In this document: positions 46,322 to 58,422 of the stretch, piece by piece
Layout: each line of letters begins with the position of its first letter
Numbering within the stretch: the first letter of the stretch is position 1
Origin: Cruorifilaria tuberocauda
Taxonomy: Eukaryota; Nematoda; Chromadorea; Rhabditida; Onchocercidae
Length of the DNA: 64,000 bases
Assembly: GCA_013365365.1 (NCBI GenBank)
Contig: JABVXU010000097.1
Location: forward strand, 93,056 to 157,055
Direction: 5' to 3'
Program-made: the position numbers and the translations under genes
Notes under the pieces: model-generated
Told to the model about the DNA's origin: nothing
Database searches by the model: none
The model's input: the letters and a program-made list of their open reading frames with translations, nothing else

Positions 46322-48811
46322 GTGTGTCATTCCGTTATGACGAAGATTTTGTAAATCATTTTTCTTTCTTACCCACAGCAAATGAAACAAAATAATATCG
46401 AAATGGAACGTACCTATAAATAAACAGTCATTAATAAGGGCACTTCTGTGCATTAAATTCATTGCACATACTTTCAATGAACTTTTCTCTGCAAAATTAA
46501 ATACTCTTTTAATACAAGTTTGCAACAACCGGGAACAAACGTTCTGTTCAGAAGTACTGCTTATTGATCGTTGATCGAAACATCGTTGAAGAATACAAAT
46601 TGTTTACCAATCAAATTCACAAACTAATTCATACATCCTTTCTTTTAATCAGAATAGTCTTAATTGATCTTTCCATCAGATTTATTCAGTCATAGCTATC
46701 TATTAGATATTGAAAAGTTTTCGGTCCTATTTCTTATCATTTATTTGTGGGGTTAAGATTTTTAACGAGAAGAAAGGTTTTTTTTGAGAATGAGAACGTG
46801 ACAATAAAGGAGATATTTTAGGATACCAAAAATAGAACTTTTTCGACATTTTTTAAATGTTTTCAAGTTTTCTATCTTAATGCAATATTATAAATGAAGT
46901 TTGTCGATGGAAAATCATTTTTTTGTACAAAGTCGAATACAAATACGTAGAAATACGTAGTCGGAAAAATTACTTCGTTTATTAAAGTCGCCGGAGTGTG
47001 ATATATTTTCAGAATAGCAAGTTTTCTTAATTGCATAAATTGAACAAGAAATTTCAAAAAAAATGCTTTTGTATTGGAATTTTTCGTTTTTGTTGTTTAC
47101 TTGTCGTTATTGTTTAACTCTGGTCACTTCAAATTTCAGCTTACCAAATTTCCTGTTCACAAAAACAGGACAGCCGAAAAACAATCATGTCCTATGCAAA
47201 CTAAAAATTTCCATGATAAGTTTTAAATTGCATTGAAAAAAGTGATTTCTGAAAAAAGTGAAAATGTGATATTCACTTTAATATTATTTCATTTTTTCAG
47301 AAGGAAATTTAACTATTACAATAATATCCGTCCACTTTGCTATTTTATATTAATTCATGCTCCAAATCAAGCAAAATAAGCTGGAAATCTTGGGAAATCA
47401 AGAAATGCAAGAAGAAAGTTTGACGTCTGCGTTTAATGCTACTGAATTTTTAGAAATCTGACAATGAGATAGTAATAGCTATGTCGATTCTTTAAAAAGA
47501 AAATATATAATACCTAACAAATTATTTTCAAAAAATTTCAAATGGTCTGCATTACGCGGAAATCGATGATGTAAAAATACAAATTGTCGTGGTAATGATT
47601 TGAGAAATTTGATTAAACAAAATCGACTTGCCTTACTTACCTTACTCTACCTAAATGAATTCCTTATTATAAACTTTGTCAAGCTACATTTTCTGATTTA
47701 AATATTTAGAGATAAAACATTTGATAATAGCAAATCAGGTAAAAAAAGGAATGGACTGCAATATACTGGACTGACTAGTACTTTTATAAAAAAGAGAAGA
47801 TGCTAATTATCGTTAACTAAATGAAATTGATAGGAGCTAAATGATACAGTGAAAGTTTTCATGTTATTAAATGTCTGACAACAAAATCAAAGCGATCAAT
47901 CCATAATAAAAGAATTATGTGATAGCAGAATAAAGTTTGAGTGAAAATTTCGCTTTTTTAGAAGAAATTATATATTACTATTGGAATTCTTTTAAAGCAA
48001 CAAGCTGAAATTTATATGCTGCAGATAACAAAATTCTAAATGTTAACTGATAATGAACGCTATTAAGTTTAGCGAAATGATAGTATGGCAGACTGAGATG
48101 AGATTTTTTTGCTTTGACATTAGGTGTAGCCTTACTATCATTAAAATCATTTTCACATTCAGGAAGTCTGTACACTGACCAGAAATACTGAATCTTTCAT
48201 TGATCAAACCTAAGTTTAGATCATTTATAGCTCAAAAGGAAATCCTCGTGATAACCGTATTCTTATTCTTTAAATTTCTTGTAAAACATAGTTAACTTGA
48301 TTCATCCATCTCTTCTGTTAATGCTATCAGTTAGTTCTTCTAACCAATTAAGGTCAATTTTTTATGGCTTCTGTCAGCTGAATTCCGAAAAATATACTGT
48401 GCCAATAAGATATATAATTAGTTAAGCAAATTTGTATGAAGTTTAGGTAAAGTTTTTTTTCGGTAACAATTGAATGATTTTATTACTTCAATTTGGAAAT
48501 TAATATTCACATTTCTTCAACATCAAGATTCTAAAATTTTTCATATGTTGTAAAAACTATCAAAGATACCTTGAACTTTTCGGCTTCTAACTCATGTTTA
48601 TTGGTACATCTTTCCATTTGACCGGAAGAAAACGAGTTCCTTTGTGGAGAACTCGTTACCGACATTCTCTTCGTGCTTGATCAAAGAAGGAGGAGCAAAA
48701 GGAGGAAAAACCGATCGCAGAAATGGGTCGCCGATCTGCGGGAATATTTCCCGTATTTCGACAGTCGTCTCATAGCAGACCTTCTCTTTCTACAACAACG
48801 TCGACTCTAGA
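46322..48811. other. Intergenic stretch and 5' region of the TXNDC12-like gene
   Basis: Mostly AT-rich with no confident exon; a short plus ORF at 47358-47462 (34 aa) is unsupported. From about 48620 the sequence becomes GC-rich and purine-rich, as expected for a promoter/5' UTR. It contains an ETS-like ACCGGAAG at 48621-48628. An ATG at 48723 opens a frame that overlaps the real start out of frame. Confidence 0.45.
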
Positions 48812-51409
48812 ATGTTCGCTTCTGTCATTTCTGTCGCTTTCAGCACCCTCCTCCTTTTACTACTCTCATCAAATATCGATGCTGCATTCGATACTAAACA
48901 GATCTATCAGAATCCACTCTCACACGGTAGTAAACTACTTAAAATTTCTTATCAGAAAATGATTCGAAAAATATTTCAGTTATTGACTCTGATTCAAATA
49001 GCGAAAAGACTGTGTAAGACTTTTGTTGAAGCATTATGCAATTAATTTATTGCATCTTTAACGGTTTGCAATCATTCAACAGCAATATTGATAACTTAGT
49101 AACTGATAACTGAGAAAACAGTTTTCTTTAGATACTTTAGCTCAGAATTTTGAAGGATTTGGTGAAGATATAGATTGGGTGAAGTGGGAGGATGCGGTTG
49201 AAATGGCAATGGAAGTGAACAAACCGATATTTCTATTAATACATAAATCATGGTGTCACGCATGTAAAGGTTAACTCTTCTCTTCTTGATTGCTTTCAGT
49301 CTCTTTTTTATCCGATGAAAATTAGCGAAAATTGACATATGGGAAAATATGATCATGAATTACATACACTTAAAATTGTTGTACGGACATCATCGGGAGC
49401 GTGAGGGGAAATTTCAGAACGGAAATTGCATTCCGACATCTCTTTCATTTTTGGGTCTGGCGCACCTGCTGTTGTTTCTATTTGTTCGACTAAAGCAAAA
49501 AGCTTTGTGTTGCTTGATTTTATTATGTGCAATTTAATTTACCTTTAGAACAATATCAATAAATTGCATGGGATTACCAGCTGGTTTTATTTTAGCATTA
49601 AAGAAAACATTTCAACAATCAAATGCCCGGAAGGCTTTTAAGATGCTCTCCAAATATTTTATAATGGTAAACACGGAAGATGATGAAGAACCATATGAAG
49701 AGGAATATAGGCCAGATGGAAAATATATCCCACGCGTGCTTTTCTTAGGTAAGTAACGATTGTATAAATTCTGTAAAATCGTTTAAATTGTTACTGTTTT
49801 TAAAGGTCTGCAATCTTAATGGCAAGGGAAAGCGACGTGCAAAATCGAATCATTTACTTGAACAAAATTAGCGCACTTTGTAAAGATGCGACAGTTGTGA
49901 AACAGGAATAGTAAGTAATGAGCAAGTAGTCATATCCCGCCTAGTGTGGTAAAATTTCCCTTTAAAAGGCTGAAATTTCTTTTAAATTTTTTTGAATTGT
50001 TCTGCACGAGAGGTTTGGTAATCTCTATCTATGATAATCAGGTCATTTAACGTGTGAAGAATTCAGCAAAATGTTTCTTTCGAAATTTTTAGAATTTGTT
50101 TATCACATACAGATTGAACTTTTGATAGTAAATTTAAATGCCTGTAATAAATTTAAAAAGAAGAATTTATTCTTGAGAAAAAAGTCCTCATAAAATAATT
50201 TTAGCATAAAGTGAATTTTTCTAACAATTAAAAAATCAATCATATGCATTGAGAAGTTGAAAATACAAAAGCTAAAACGAGGAATAGTGAATTGAATACT
50301 GTGAAGAAGCTAAAACGTAAATTTTTTCCAACCAAAAGTCAGGTTATTTATTTAAAGTCATATTGATTAATTATGTTGTATAATAATCGACTGCGTATTT
50401 CTGGAAGCTATAAAACATTATCTTTTCAGCGGTAAAACTTGAGATTTGAGAGTTACCAAAAATTTTATTCGCATTATTTCTACTAAAAAATTTCATGTAT
50501 CAAATATTTGACTCCTGCCCGAAATTTCTCAATCTTAGGATCTAGTGGTAAAGTCCAATCAATTACTTTCGTTTATTTGCTTTCGCTTTTTCATAATAGA
50601 ATATAGAAATAACAGAAAATTCTAATGACATCTATGTTGGGCTCTTTTCAACTGATAATGGTGTTCCTTCTTGATTTTTCTTTTCATCAATTTAAAATTC
50701 ATAAATTACAAAAGTTTGGTATCATTTCAGACAAAAATGGTGATTTGTTATCACAGTTTAAAAATAAGAAAGCAGAATACAAAAACTATGCTTATTATTA
50801 TTCCTCACCGGCAGATGTACTCAATTCAATGAAGGATGTGATGCGGCATTATAATATTGATGTTAGTTTCATCATTAATTGATATTAAAAAAATTTAATT
50901 AAACTGATTTAAGAACTTCTCTATTAAATTAGAAACTGGTTAAAATTCTTAAGAGATAAAATTACTAACTTTCAACAGTTCGAAAAATTAGCGCAAATGA
51001 AATTTTTTAAAGAAAATTACTGAAGAATTCAGGACATAGAATTGAAAATATCTTTTCAACGGCATTTTTGATATATTCTTTTTACTTTTAATTTCTTTGC
51101 GCTTAAAGAATATGGGATCGATTGTTGTTTTGACAGATTTTGGCTATAACAATATTAAACTTCATTGTCTGTTCAGATTCAAATTGTATTTACCAACTTC
51201 TTATTCAATAACTTTCCTTAATCATTATGTCTTTATTGCTAATGCTTCTGTGGTTATGTTTTTAATTCACATTTTAGGTCCCAGAGATGAAGAAAGGTGA
51301 AAAATTGAAGCCAAACAAATCGGTTGATGATGAAGGTGAAAAGTTGGAAAATGATAAAACTACAATCGAAAATACAAAAAGCAAAAAGAGCAGCAAATCT
51401 GATTTATAG
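48812..51409 (+). CDS. TXNDC12/ERp18-19-like secreted thioredoxin-fold protein, 5 exons
   Basis: Small thiol-disulfide oxidoreductase of the AGR/TXNDC12 family, which works on disulfides in the ER lumen. Exons: 48812-48926, 49141-49269, 49596-49748, 50731-50861, 51278-51409; 660 nt, 219 aa. Residues 1-24 are a clear signal peptide with a poly-Leu core and cleavage after IDA. The fold begins at [14 protein letters not shown]. The active site is HKSWCHACK (Cys 77 and Cys 80), where human TXNDC12 has CGAC. The family motifs NTEDDEEP and [14 protein letters not shown] follow in exon 3, and KNGDLLSQF with [14 protein letters not shown] in exon 4. Exon 5 adds a Lys/Glu/Ser-rich tail of about 43 residues ending KSSKSDL, without the canonical KDEL/EDEL-type retention signal. 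The protein is therefore about 45 residues longer than the human one. The start at 48812 was chosen because it alone gives a signal peptide in frame with the fold. Confidence 0.92.
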
Positions 51410-51436
51410 TTATCTGGAAATCACAAAGTAAAAAGA

Positions 51437-51442
51437 AATAAA
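51437..51442 (+). terminator. Polyadenylation signal AATAAA of the TXNDC12-like gene
   Basis: AATAAA lies 28 bases after the stop codon at 51407-51409, a usual distance for a short nematode 3' UTR. Confidence 0.5.
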
Positions 51443-54400
51443 GTATAATTTTGAGAAAAATTAGCAAGCGCATTCATTATGCGAAGTAGCAAGCAAGAAA
51501 CGACGACTGCTCTATCTGTAATCATGTATGTATGCTTTCATGTTTCAGTTGTCTATTTTAATTTGTCTTACAAATTACCATAAGAAAATGTAAACAATAC
51601 ACGTGCTACTTAAGGATTTGTGCGTAATGAGTGCGTGCATGCTTCGTTCGCTTTTTGAAAGTTGAGGAACTTTCCAAATTTTGATTATTGATATGTGATG
51701 GTTAGTAAGCAATGGATAATGCAAGCTTCATGTATTATTAATGTAATTAAATTTTCAGGTAAACATCATGTGTCACTGTAATTGTTGTTACTACTTTGGA
51801 TTGTTTTATATAAAAAAGGGTGCCTGAAACAATATGCATTTGCAATCTATTAATCTGTGGTATTGAATACACTAATAATTACATTCCAATTATCTGTCAT
51901 ACATTATCTTATGAATGAAGTCGAAATGTTTGTTAAAAAGCTTAAAAATATTTCTACGCAGTGTTCCAGATCATAGCAGTAACACTGCATTTTCTGGCAT
52001 TTATGCTGTCACTGTTTTTTATATTAGAGAAAAGAAAAATAATGTTTCAATATTGAGACATGAAATAAATTATTTTTGATGTATTGAATTAAATTTCATC
52101 CACTATTATGATCTAAATAGTTTTCGGGTATATGAAATTTACTTATTATTCTTGAAGAAAAACTCATTTTCCATCTCATTGGAGCTCCAAACAATGTTAC
52201 CAAATATAATTAGTTGAGAAATTGCTCAGTTAGAAAGAATTTAACAGAAGAAATAGGTTTGAGAAGCAGTAAAAAATTTTTTTTCTAAAACATGCTCAAA
52301 TGTAACCAGAGGGCGCTACGACATTATTAGTAATTGTAATTGATATTAGGTCGTTTTTCTCGTTTTTCATCATTCTATGTTCATATATTTTTTTCAGTCA
52401 CTCCAAACATAAACGCTTCAAAACGTTTGATCATTTAGTTTCTTACCAAAACTTATAAAGGCAGATTATATTTTACCATTGAAAAAAAAGTAAACGAAGA
52501 TTGAATTCAAGGATTTTACTTCGACTGATTTCAAGTTTTTTTGTATATATGATCCTCAACAACATGCAGTAATTAAATCCACTAACGCATTTTAATATTA
52601 CTTCCAGTATTAGAAAAATCTTCCCCTGACGCTTACTCGCATTATGAATCGGGCATTGTTTCTATGTAATTCGAAATTATCGATTTATTAGATGGCTATA
52701 GATTATTTGTCATCTATCGTCACTGCATAAAACTGATAATCAATTATCAAGAGACAAATTTCGATATTCTGCAATTTGAAAAAACTGTGAAAGATAGATC
52801 CGACAATAAAACTCAATTTACTTCGAACAAAAATAAAATGTTGAACTTTGTTAACAGTAAGTTTGGCAAGAATAACTGAGTATTTTATAGTTCATTTATT
52901 AGTTGCCAAAATCAATTATCAACAGTAATTGATCGCTCTAAGTCTAAAGTCCTGATTGAGACTTCTGAAGTTGATAAAAATTAAGGTTCAAATTATCCTG
53001 GTTATACAAATACTCTATGCCATATCTGATATTCATTCAAAAGCCAACTATTTGGAGCGTAATATAAAGTGTAGGTTACCAAAAACCATACCTCGAAGTA
53101 GATCTGGGTGAGTGTTTTTCTGTCTTTTAAACGTTAAAAAGTTTCAAATAGAATTTTAAAATCTTATTTTGTTAAATTTGATCCAAATAAGCTTAATCCT
53201 TTAATACAGGTTTGCCGCAGGCTTATTTATTCAGTATTTTTGTGATCTCTGAATTAAAAATTAGTATTTAAGGTCTAAGTTATTTCAAATTTTTTACAAA
53301 AATTAAGGAAGATGCAAAATCAATTCAAATTAATAAAGATTCTCTGAAATTTGTGTTTTATATGCAAGTGGATAATTATTTAAGCGCTGTATTGGGTTAG
53401 ACTCTGACAGTGTTAGATGCTGATTGACCTCTAACCCCCTGCTGAATACTATTGCATCATTGCATCATAAGCCATCATTATCCTTGTTGAAGTTTTCATG
53501 ATGCGGGTTGTGGAAGAAGAATACGTTGATAGGATGAAAGCTCCCCAACTTATGTAATTTTGCACTATTGCACTATTCTTGCAATTTTTGAGATATTTCA
53601 ATGTTGAATACTTACGTTCGTGCTACCGAGTAATTTACATATTCCGGAATACCACTAAGTCATTGCAAATCCATGCCCAAAATATCTTATGGTATTGCGT
53701 AATGCTGCGGTAAAGACAAATGAGAATGTTCCTACCTTTACTCTGACCTTTCAACCGGAATTTGGATGACAAAATAAACTCTCAGTTTTAACTGAGAAAA
53801 GAATAAAATAACAAAGAGCTTTGTTCCTATTTGTTAGTTTCTAATGATACAAATTATACCACTAATCAAAACTCGATCATTTCCGATTATTTTGAGAAAC
53901 AGATGAAAGTCAGAACAAATAAATTTGTTCCACCTCAATGCTTTGAGAATTACTGATCGATATACAGCTGGTATCACATATCATAATGCCTCCAAGATGA
54001 GCTCCTCCAAGTAAAGTAATATATGAGTCACTTTAACCCAGTACTTAATTATCCGTTACTAATGTGACCTCTGATATTGGCACTCTTACAAAGTATTCGC
54101 TAGAAATTTAGATTGTTGATAAGAGTTTGATAAGATATTTCTATTTTCTGAAAAAATCAAATGATGAAATTGTATACAAAGAATTCCGAATAATTCGATT
54201 AAAAGTGCAAAAGCTTATTCCTGAAAAAAGAAAAGTGAACAATCCGAAAGCAAAAGGAAGAGAAATTAGACGAAAGTGTTAATAATGGATGACATCCAGC
54301 TGTGTGCTGAACTTTGTTGTTGGAGTGGTGAAGATGATTACCGATCGTTCCATATTTATAATTATCTGAGATCTGAGAGGTAAACAAAGCTGTTTCAAGA

Positions 54401-54679
54401 AGAGAACTGTAACAGTACCATGGCACATATAACTTTGCCGACAAAATATGTTGCGGTCAATCAACTTACTATCGAATTACAACTAGCTCTTAATATATCG
54501 GCAACAATTTTTTGTTATGACCTAATTTGAGGATAAGAAAGTTGACCTAATAAATCACTTCCGCCATATTTCAAAACAAAAAACTTCGCATTGTTATAGT
54601 GATATATATAAGTGATATTTAATTTAAATTGATGCGCTTGTCTTGAAGCCTTAAAAATGTTTCTGAATCACAGACTTAT
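51443..54679. other. 3.2-kb intergenic region
   Basis: No gene or RNA recognised. A GC-richer island at about 53390-53560 contains a tandem 8-bp repeat (TTGCATCA twice, 53452-53467). The region is the 3' flank of the neurogenin-like gene and could hold distal control elements; none is demonstrated. Confidence 0.5.
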
Positions 54680-55196
54680 TCAACGTTTCACTGCACTTCG
54701 CTTGCCCTCTAATGAAAGATAGAACGGACGCCCCTGGTGAGTTGTAGCCAGTGCTTCATCTTCCTTCTCTTCTTGACCATCATTAAGGATCCGTCGTAGA
54801 GCATAAATGTAATTGTTGGCCATTCGGAGAGTTTCTGAAGACAGCAAAACTGTATTCATCAATTAGAATTTAGGAACACATTGCAATTTCTGAAATAAAG
54901 ATTCAAGAAATTATTTCAACAAAAAGAACTTTGAAAATTATGTATTCACCGATCTTAGTCAGCTTCGGTTCATCTGGAAGTTGTGGCAATGTGCGACGTA
55001 ACTTTTCTAGTGCTTCATTTAAATTATGCATTCGGCGACGCTCACGGGCATTCGCTTTACTTCGACGAATTTGCTTTGTTCGTCGGATAGTTTCTGGACT
55101 TCGAACTCGACAACGATATCTTCGTTTTGTTCGGTTCATGATATCATGTCCAGTGCTTTTGCCCTCTCGTGTTTCCACTGTCTGAATATTTTTCAT
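54680..55196 (-). CDS. ngn-1: Neurogenin-like bHLH transcription factor, 2 exons
   Basis: Proneural basic helix-loop-helix factor of the atonal superfamily, which binds E-boxes as a dimer with a class I (daughterless/E) partner in the nucleus. Exons: 55196-54950 and 54834-54680 (stop 54680-54682), joined in phase; 133 aa. A short Arg/Lys-rich N-terminus leads into the basic region and helix 1 (residues about 44-70: SKANARERRRMHNLNEALEK). The DNA-contacting Asn-Ala-Arg-Glu and Arg residues are in place. The loop is LPQLPDEPKLTK, and helix 2 (IETLRMANNYIYALRRIL) ends near residue 98. The intron splits the KIETL junction at the start of helix 2. The 35-residue tail is Glu-rich then basic and has no known domain. 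The match is closest to neurogenin; NeuroD/cnd-1 is less likely. The gene is isolated, with more than 3 kb of non-coding DNA on each side, as is common for developmental regulators. Confidence 0.9.
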
Positions 55197-58100
55197 AGTT
55201 CGAACATTTTCTTGTTGAAAAAATTCAAAACATTATTTAAGATAGTGAAATAATGTTCTGAATTTCCAGACAGATTTTCATCGATCTTCAAATTTTGCTA
55301 GATCAAAACTAAAATTTTCTAGGCTGTCAATAAGTTCATGAAATTAAAATCACTGATAAACTAAACAACAAACTACATGTAAATAAGAATTTAGAAAGAT
55401 GAATCATAGCTTCATCAACAACAAAACTTTATATGTTGTACTGCATTAGTAATGCTAACTGAAATTTATTGATAAAAAGTATCATTGTAATTTATTGCGC
55501 AAATGAATCAATAAAGAGAAAATCGGTGAACAACAAAAAATTAATTGACAGATAATCCACCAAATATTTTCTTTAAAACGAATAATTAACAAAGTAATTG
55601 CTTAATATAGTTCGACAAATCTTATCAGTAATTGCGAATAGAACAAAAAGTAAAAGGCATAGTAGATAGCAAGCATACTGAATTACGAATTATGAGAGTC
55701 CATTTTGAAGTTTGGTAAGAAACATCCAAGTCATAAACAAGTGTAATGATATAATGAAATAACCTGATGCTGACGTGTATACGTAGAAGTAGAAGATTTC
55801 TGACTCAGGTATTTCGTGATCAGTGACTTCTTATCCATGCACGAGGATAATGTGAATGATTGTTCCCTTTAATACTGACGCTCTAATTGGCGTAGAAGGC
55901 GTGGTAAACGGTTCGCTAATATCTATCATCCACTAATTTACAGTATCCGCATGAAAAAAGCACAGCCGTTTTATCTTTTCATGCGTTTATGCAAAACAGG
56001 GAAATTCTTTCTACTTTCTTCATACCAATTTCACAGTAAATATGACACGCAACTAATTTACGCAAGAGTAAATTCTTACAATTTACTTACTGTTTTAAAG
56101 TAAGCATATTGATTGATTCTTGAATACATTTCTGTCCCTTTCATCCTGTAGAAAATATATAATTTTTCGTTTGAATAGACTGATAGACAATTCAAGCTTG
56201 ACAAAAGTTTAATGTGGAAATTTTAGAGAGAAAAATTGGAATAAGAAAGTTTGGAAACAGAGGGAAATAATAAAATTGGATGTGAAGTGAATTAAAATTA
56301 TTCGTATTTCTGCTGTAAATCCTTTTTAAAAATACGAAACTTAGTTGTGTTCTCAGCACATTATTATTGGCTGATGCGATCATATTACAATACTATTTAT
56401 TTATATTAAATAAAGAGGTCGTAAATTTTGAAGCAAAATTGAAGAATGATCTCACTCGGTCTGATTTTCGCTGTTATATTAAAATTCATTCAAAAATTTC
56501 TTCATATTTTGTATACTTGAATGGATTAATTAAAATTTAATGATTTAAATCTTAATAATAGTATTTTTGCACAACATGAGTATTCGAAAAATTTGCAATA
56601 TTTTTTCTTTTTTTTGTCAAAACGTAGAAAAAAGATATGTTCTTTACAGATGAAGAAAATGGGACACACATAATTTCTGTAAATGGAAATAGCAGATGTA
56701 CCAATGTGTCGTTCGTTCGTAGTATAAATTAGCATGAAGTGAGGGATGGAAAACGGTGGCAATTTGATCAGATAAATGGATTACTAAATCATAAGAAATA
56801 GAATAAAGGGGGTGTCGATCCAATCAGGTGCCTATTTCCCGGATCCTTTATTGCGTAACAGTAAGCTATGTTAACTTGGAATGGATAATAAATTTTCTTT
56901 CAGTAATCAATTATCTTAAAATTTCGACAGACTAATTGGACATATATCTAATTGGAAAATATCTAAAGCTTAACTTAAAGATCATCAAAGATCATAATCA
57001 ATATTATCAGAAAAATAATATCCCGGCTAAGCATATTTCATTATTTGAACAAATGAATTTGTTTGTTTTCGTGCTCATTTTGATTTTCTTGTGAAAGGGC
57101 AACTGCAGGATTAATGAAGAATGATGAAGCGAATGACATTTTTATTTTTTTGTTGCGTCTCAAGATTTCAAAAGCCGTAATTTGTTTACATTTTTACGGC
57201 CAAGAACAAATTTTTGAATTTGAATAATCTGTAAAAATGAGTATTATGGTAGTATACTTACGTATTTTTTGTTAGGCTTTTTCATATCAACAGAATATCT
57301 GTTCCATTTGTTGAAGGTAACATAATATTATAATATTAGATAGACACATCGTATCAAAATTTCTCGGGAAATAATAATCAGATTATAATTGAAACTTAGT
57401 GTACATACAACACGTGTTAGTAATTCGCTTTTCAAAGAGATATAAGAAGACAAAATGCAAAAAAAAAATTAATTCTGGCAAAGATTCAGTGAGACAAACC
57501 TAAAAAGACGTTGGCATGAATTTGATGTGAATTATTTTTAAATGAATGTCTGGATTTTTTTCAGCATTCAAAAAAATCGCCACACATGCTGGTAATCGCA
57601 ATAATTAAAGATCTCTTTACAAAAGCATATTATGTTTTATCAATTTTTCCCGTACTTTATTAAGTTAGCTAGCCTTAATGAATCATCAAACCGTCCTCCT
57701 TTACTGTTAAAACAACAGTCAATTCTCATCCATTTCTGTTGATTAGAGCATTTAGACACCATGAAAGATTTCAATATCGATTTAATACACAGAAAGTATT
57801 TCGTTCAGCAATTTCTTTTCCAGAATCATTGTAATGTGTTATTTCAACGAATATGTGACTCATATGACTCAAAACGCTAAAAATATCTTTTACAATTGCA
57901 AGTAACCGAAGTAATTGAAATTACAAGTAACTGGCTACCAGTTTGAAATATTTACCAGTGTTTCAAAGCGTTACAAAGTTTTATTCTTTCCAGCTCATTC
58001 AGTCAAATGACGTTTTATCCATATTACTAGTTTAATATATTTGGTTTTAAAAAGCTCATTGTAATACAAAATAGAACTTTCAATAACAAAAATCATACAT

Positions 58101-58422
58101 ATAAACGATTGATCATAGAACGAAAAATTAAATTTTGATTGTCCACAGATAACTTCCATATTCAAAATTAGAACTCCTACAACACTGGATAAATTTACGA
58201 AGTATTCTGATAGGGACTAGTCGTTTTATATCTTTTTTTGGTAAATCCTTTTCACAATCGATATTTTAATATGAATATCATTCAAAATTATTTCATTAAA
58301 TGTTTCATCCCATTGAAAAATCTATCAGTAACTGGACCATAAATTCGTGAAGCAGAAAACATGAAATAAATGACAATACAAAAATAACAGTAAAAATATA
58401 ATAATAAGAAAAAAAAGATGTA
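55197..58422. other. 3.2-kb upstream region of the bHLH gene
   Basis: No coding sequence recognised. It should contain the promoter of the minus-strand bHLH gene and, at its right end, the 3' UTR of SNRNP200. A somewhat GC-richer patch at 55760-55920 stands out from the AT-rich background and is a candidate control element by composition only. Confidence 0.45.

Noticed and set aside
53452..53467. Tandem TTGCATCA pair as a transcription-factor site
   Set aside because: Two 8-bp copies alone do not support a regulatory claim; noted in the intergenic entry.
54931..55253. Plus-strand ORFs of 75-84 codons
   Set aside because: Exact antisense of the bHLH exon, whose Arg codons create stop-free complements.
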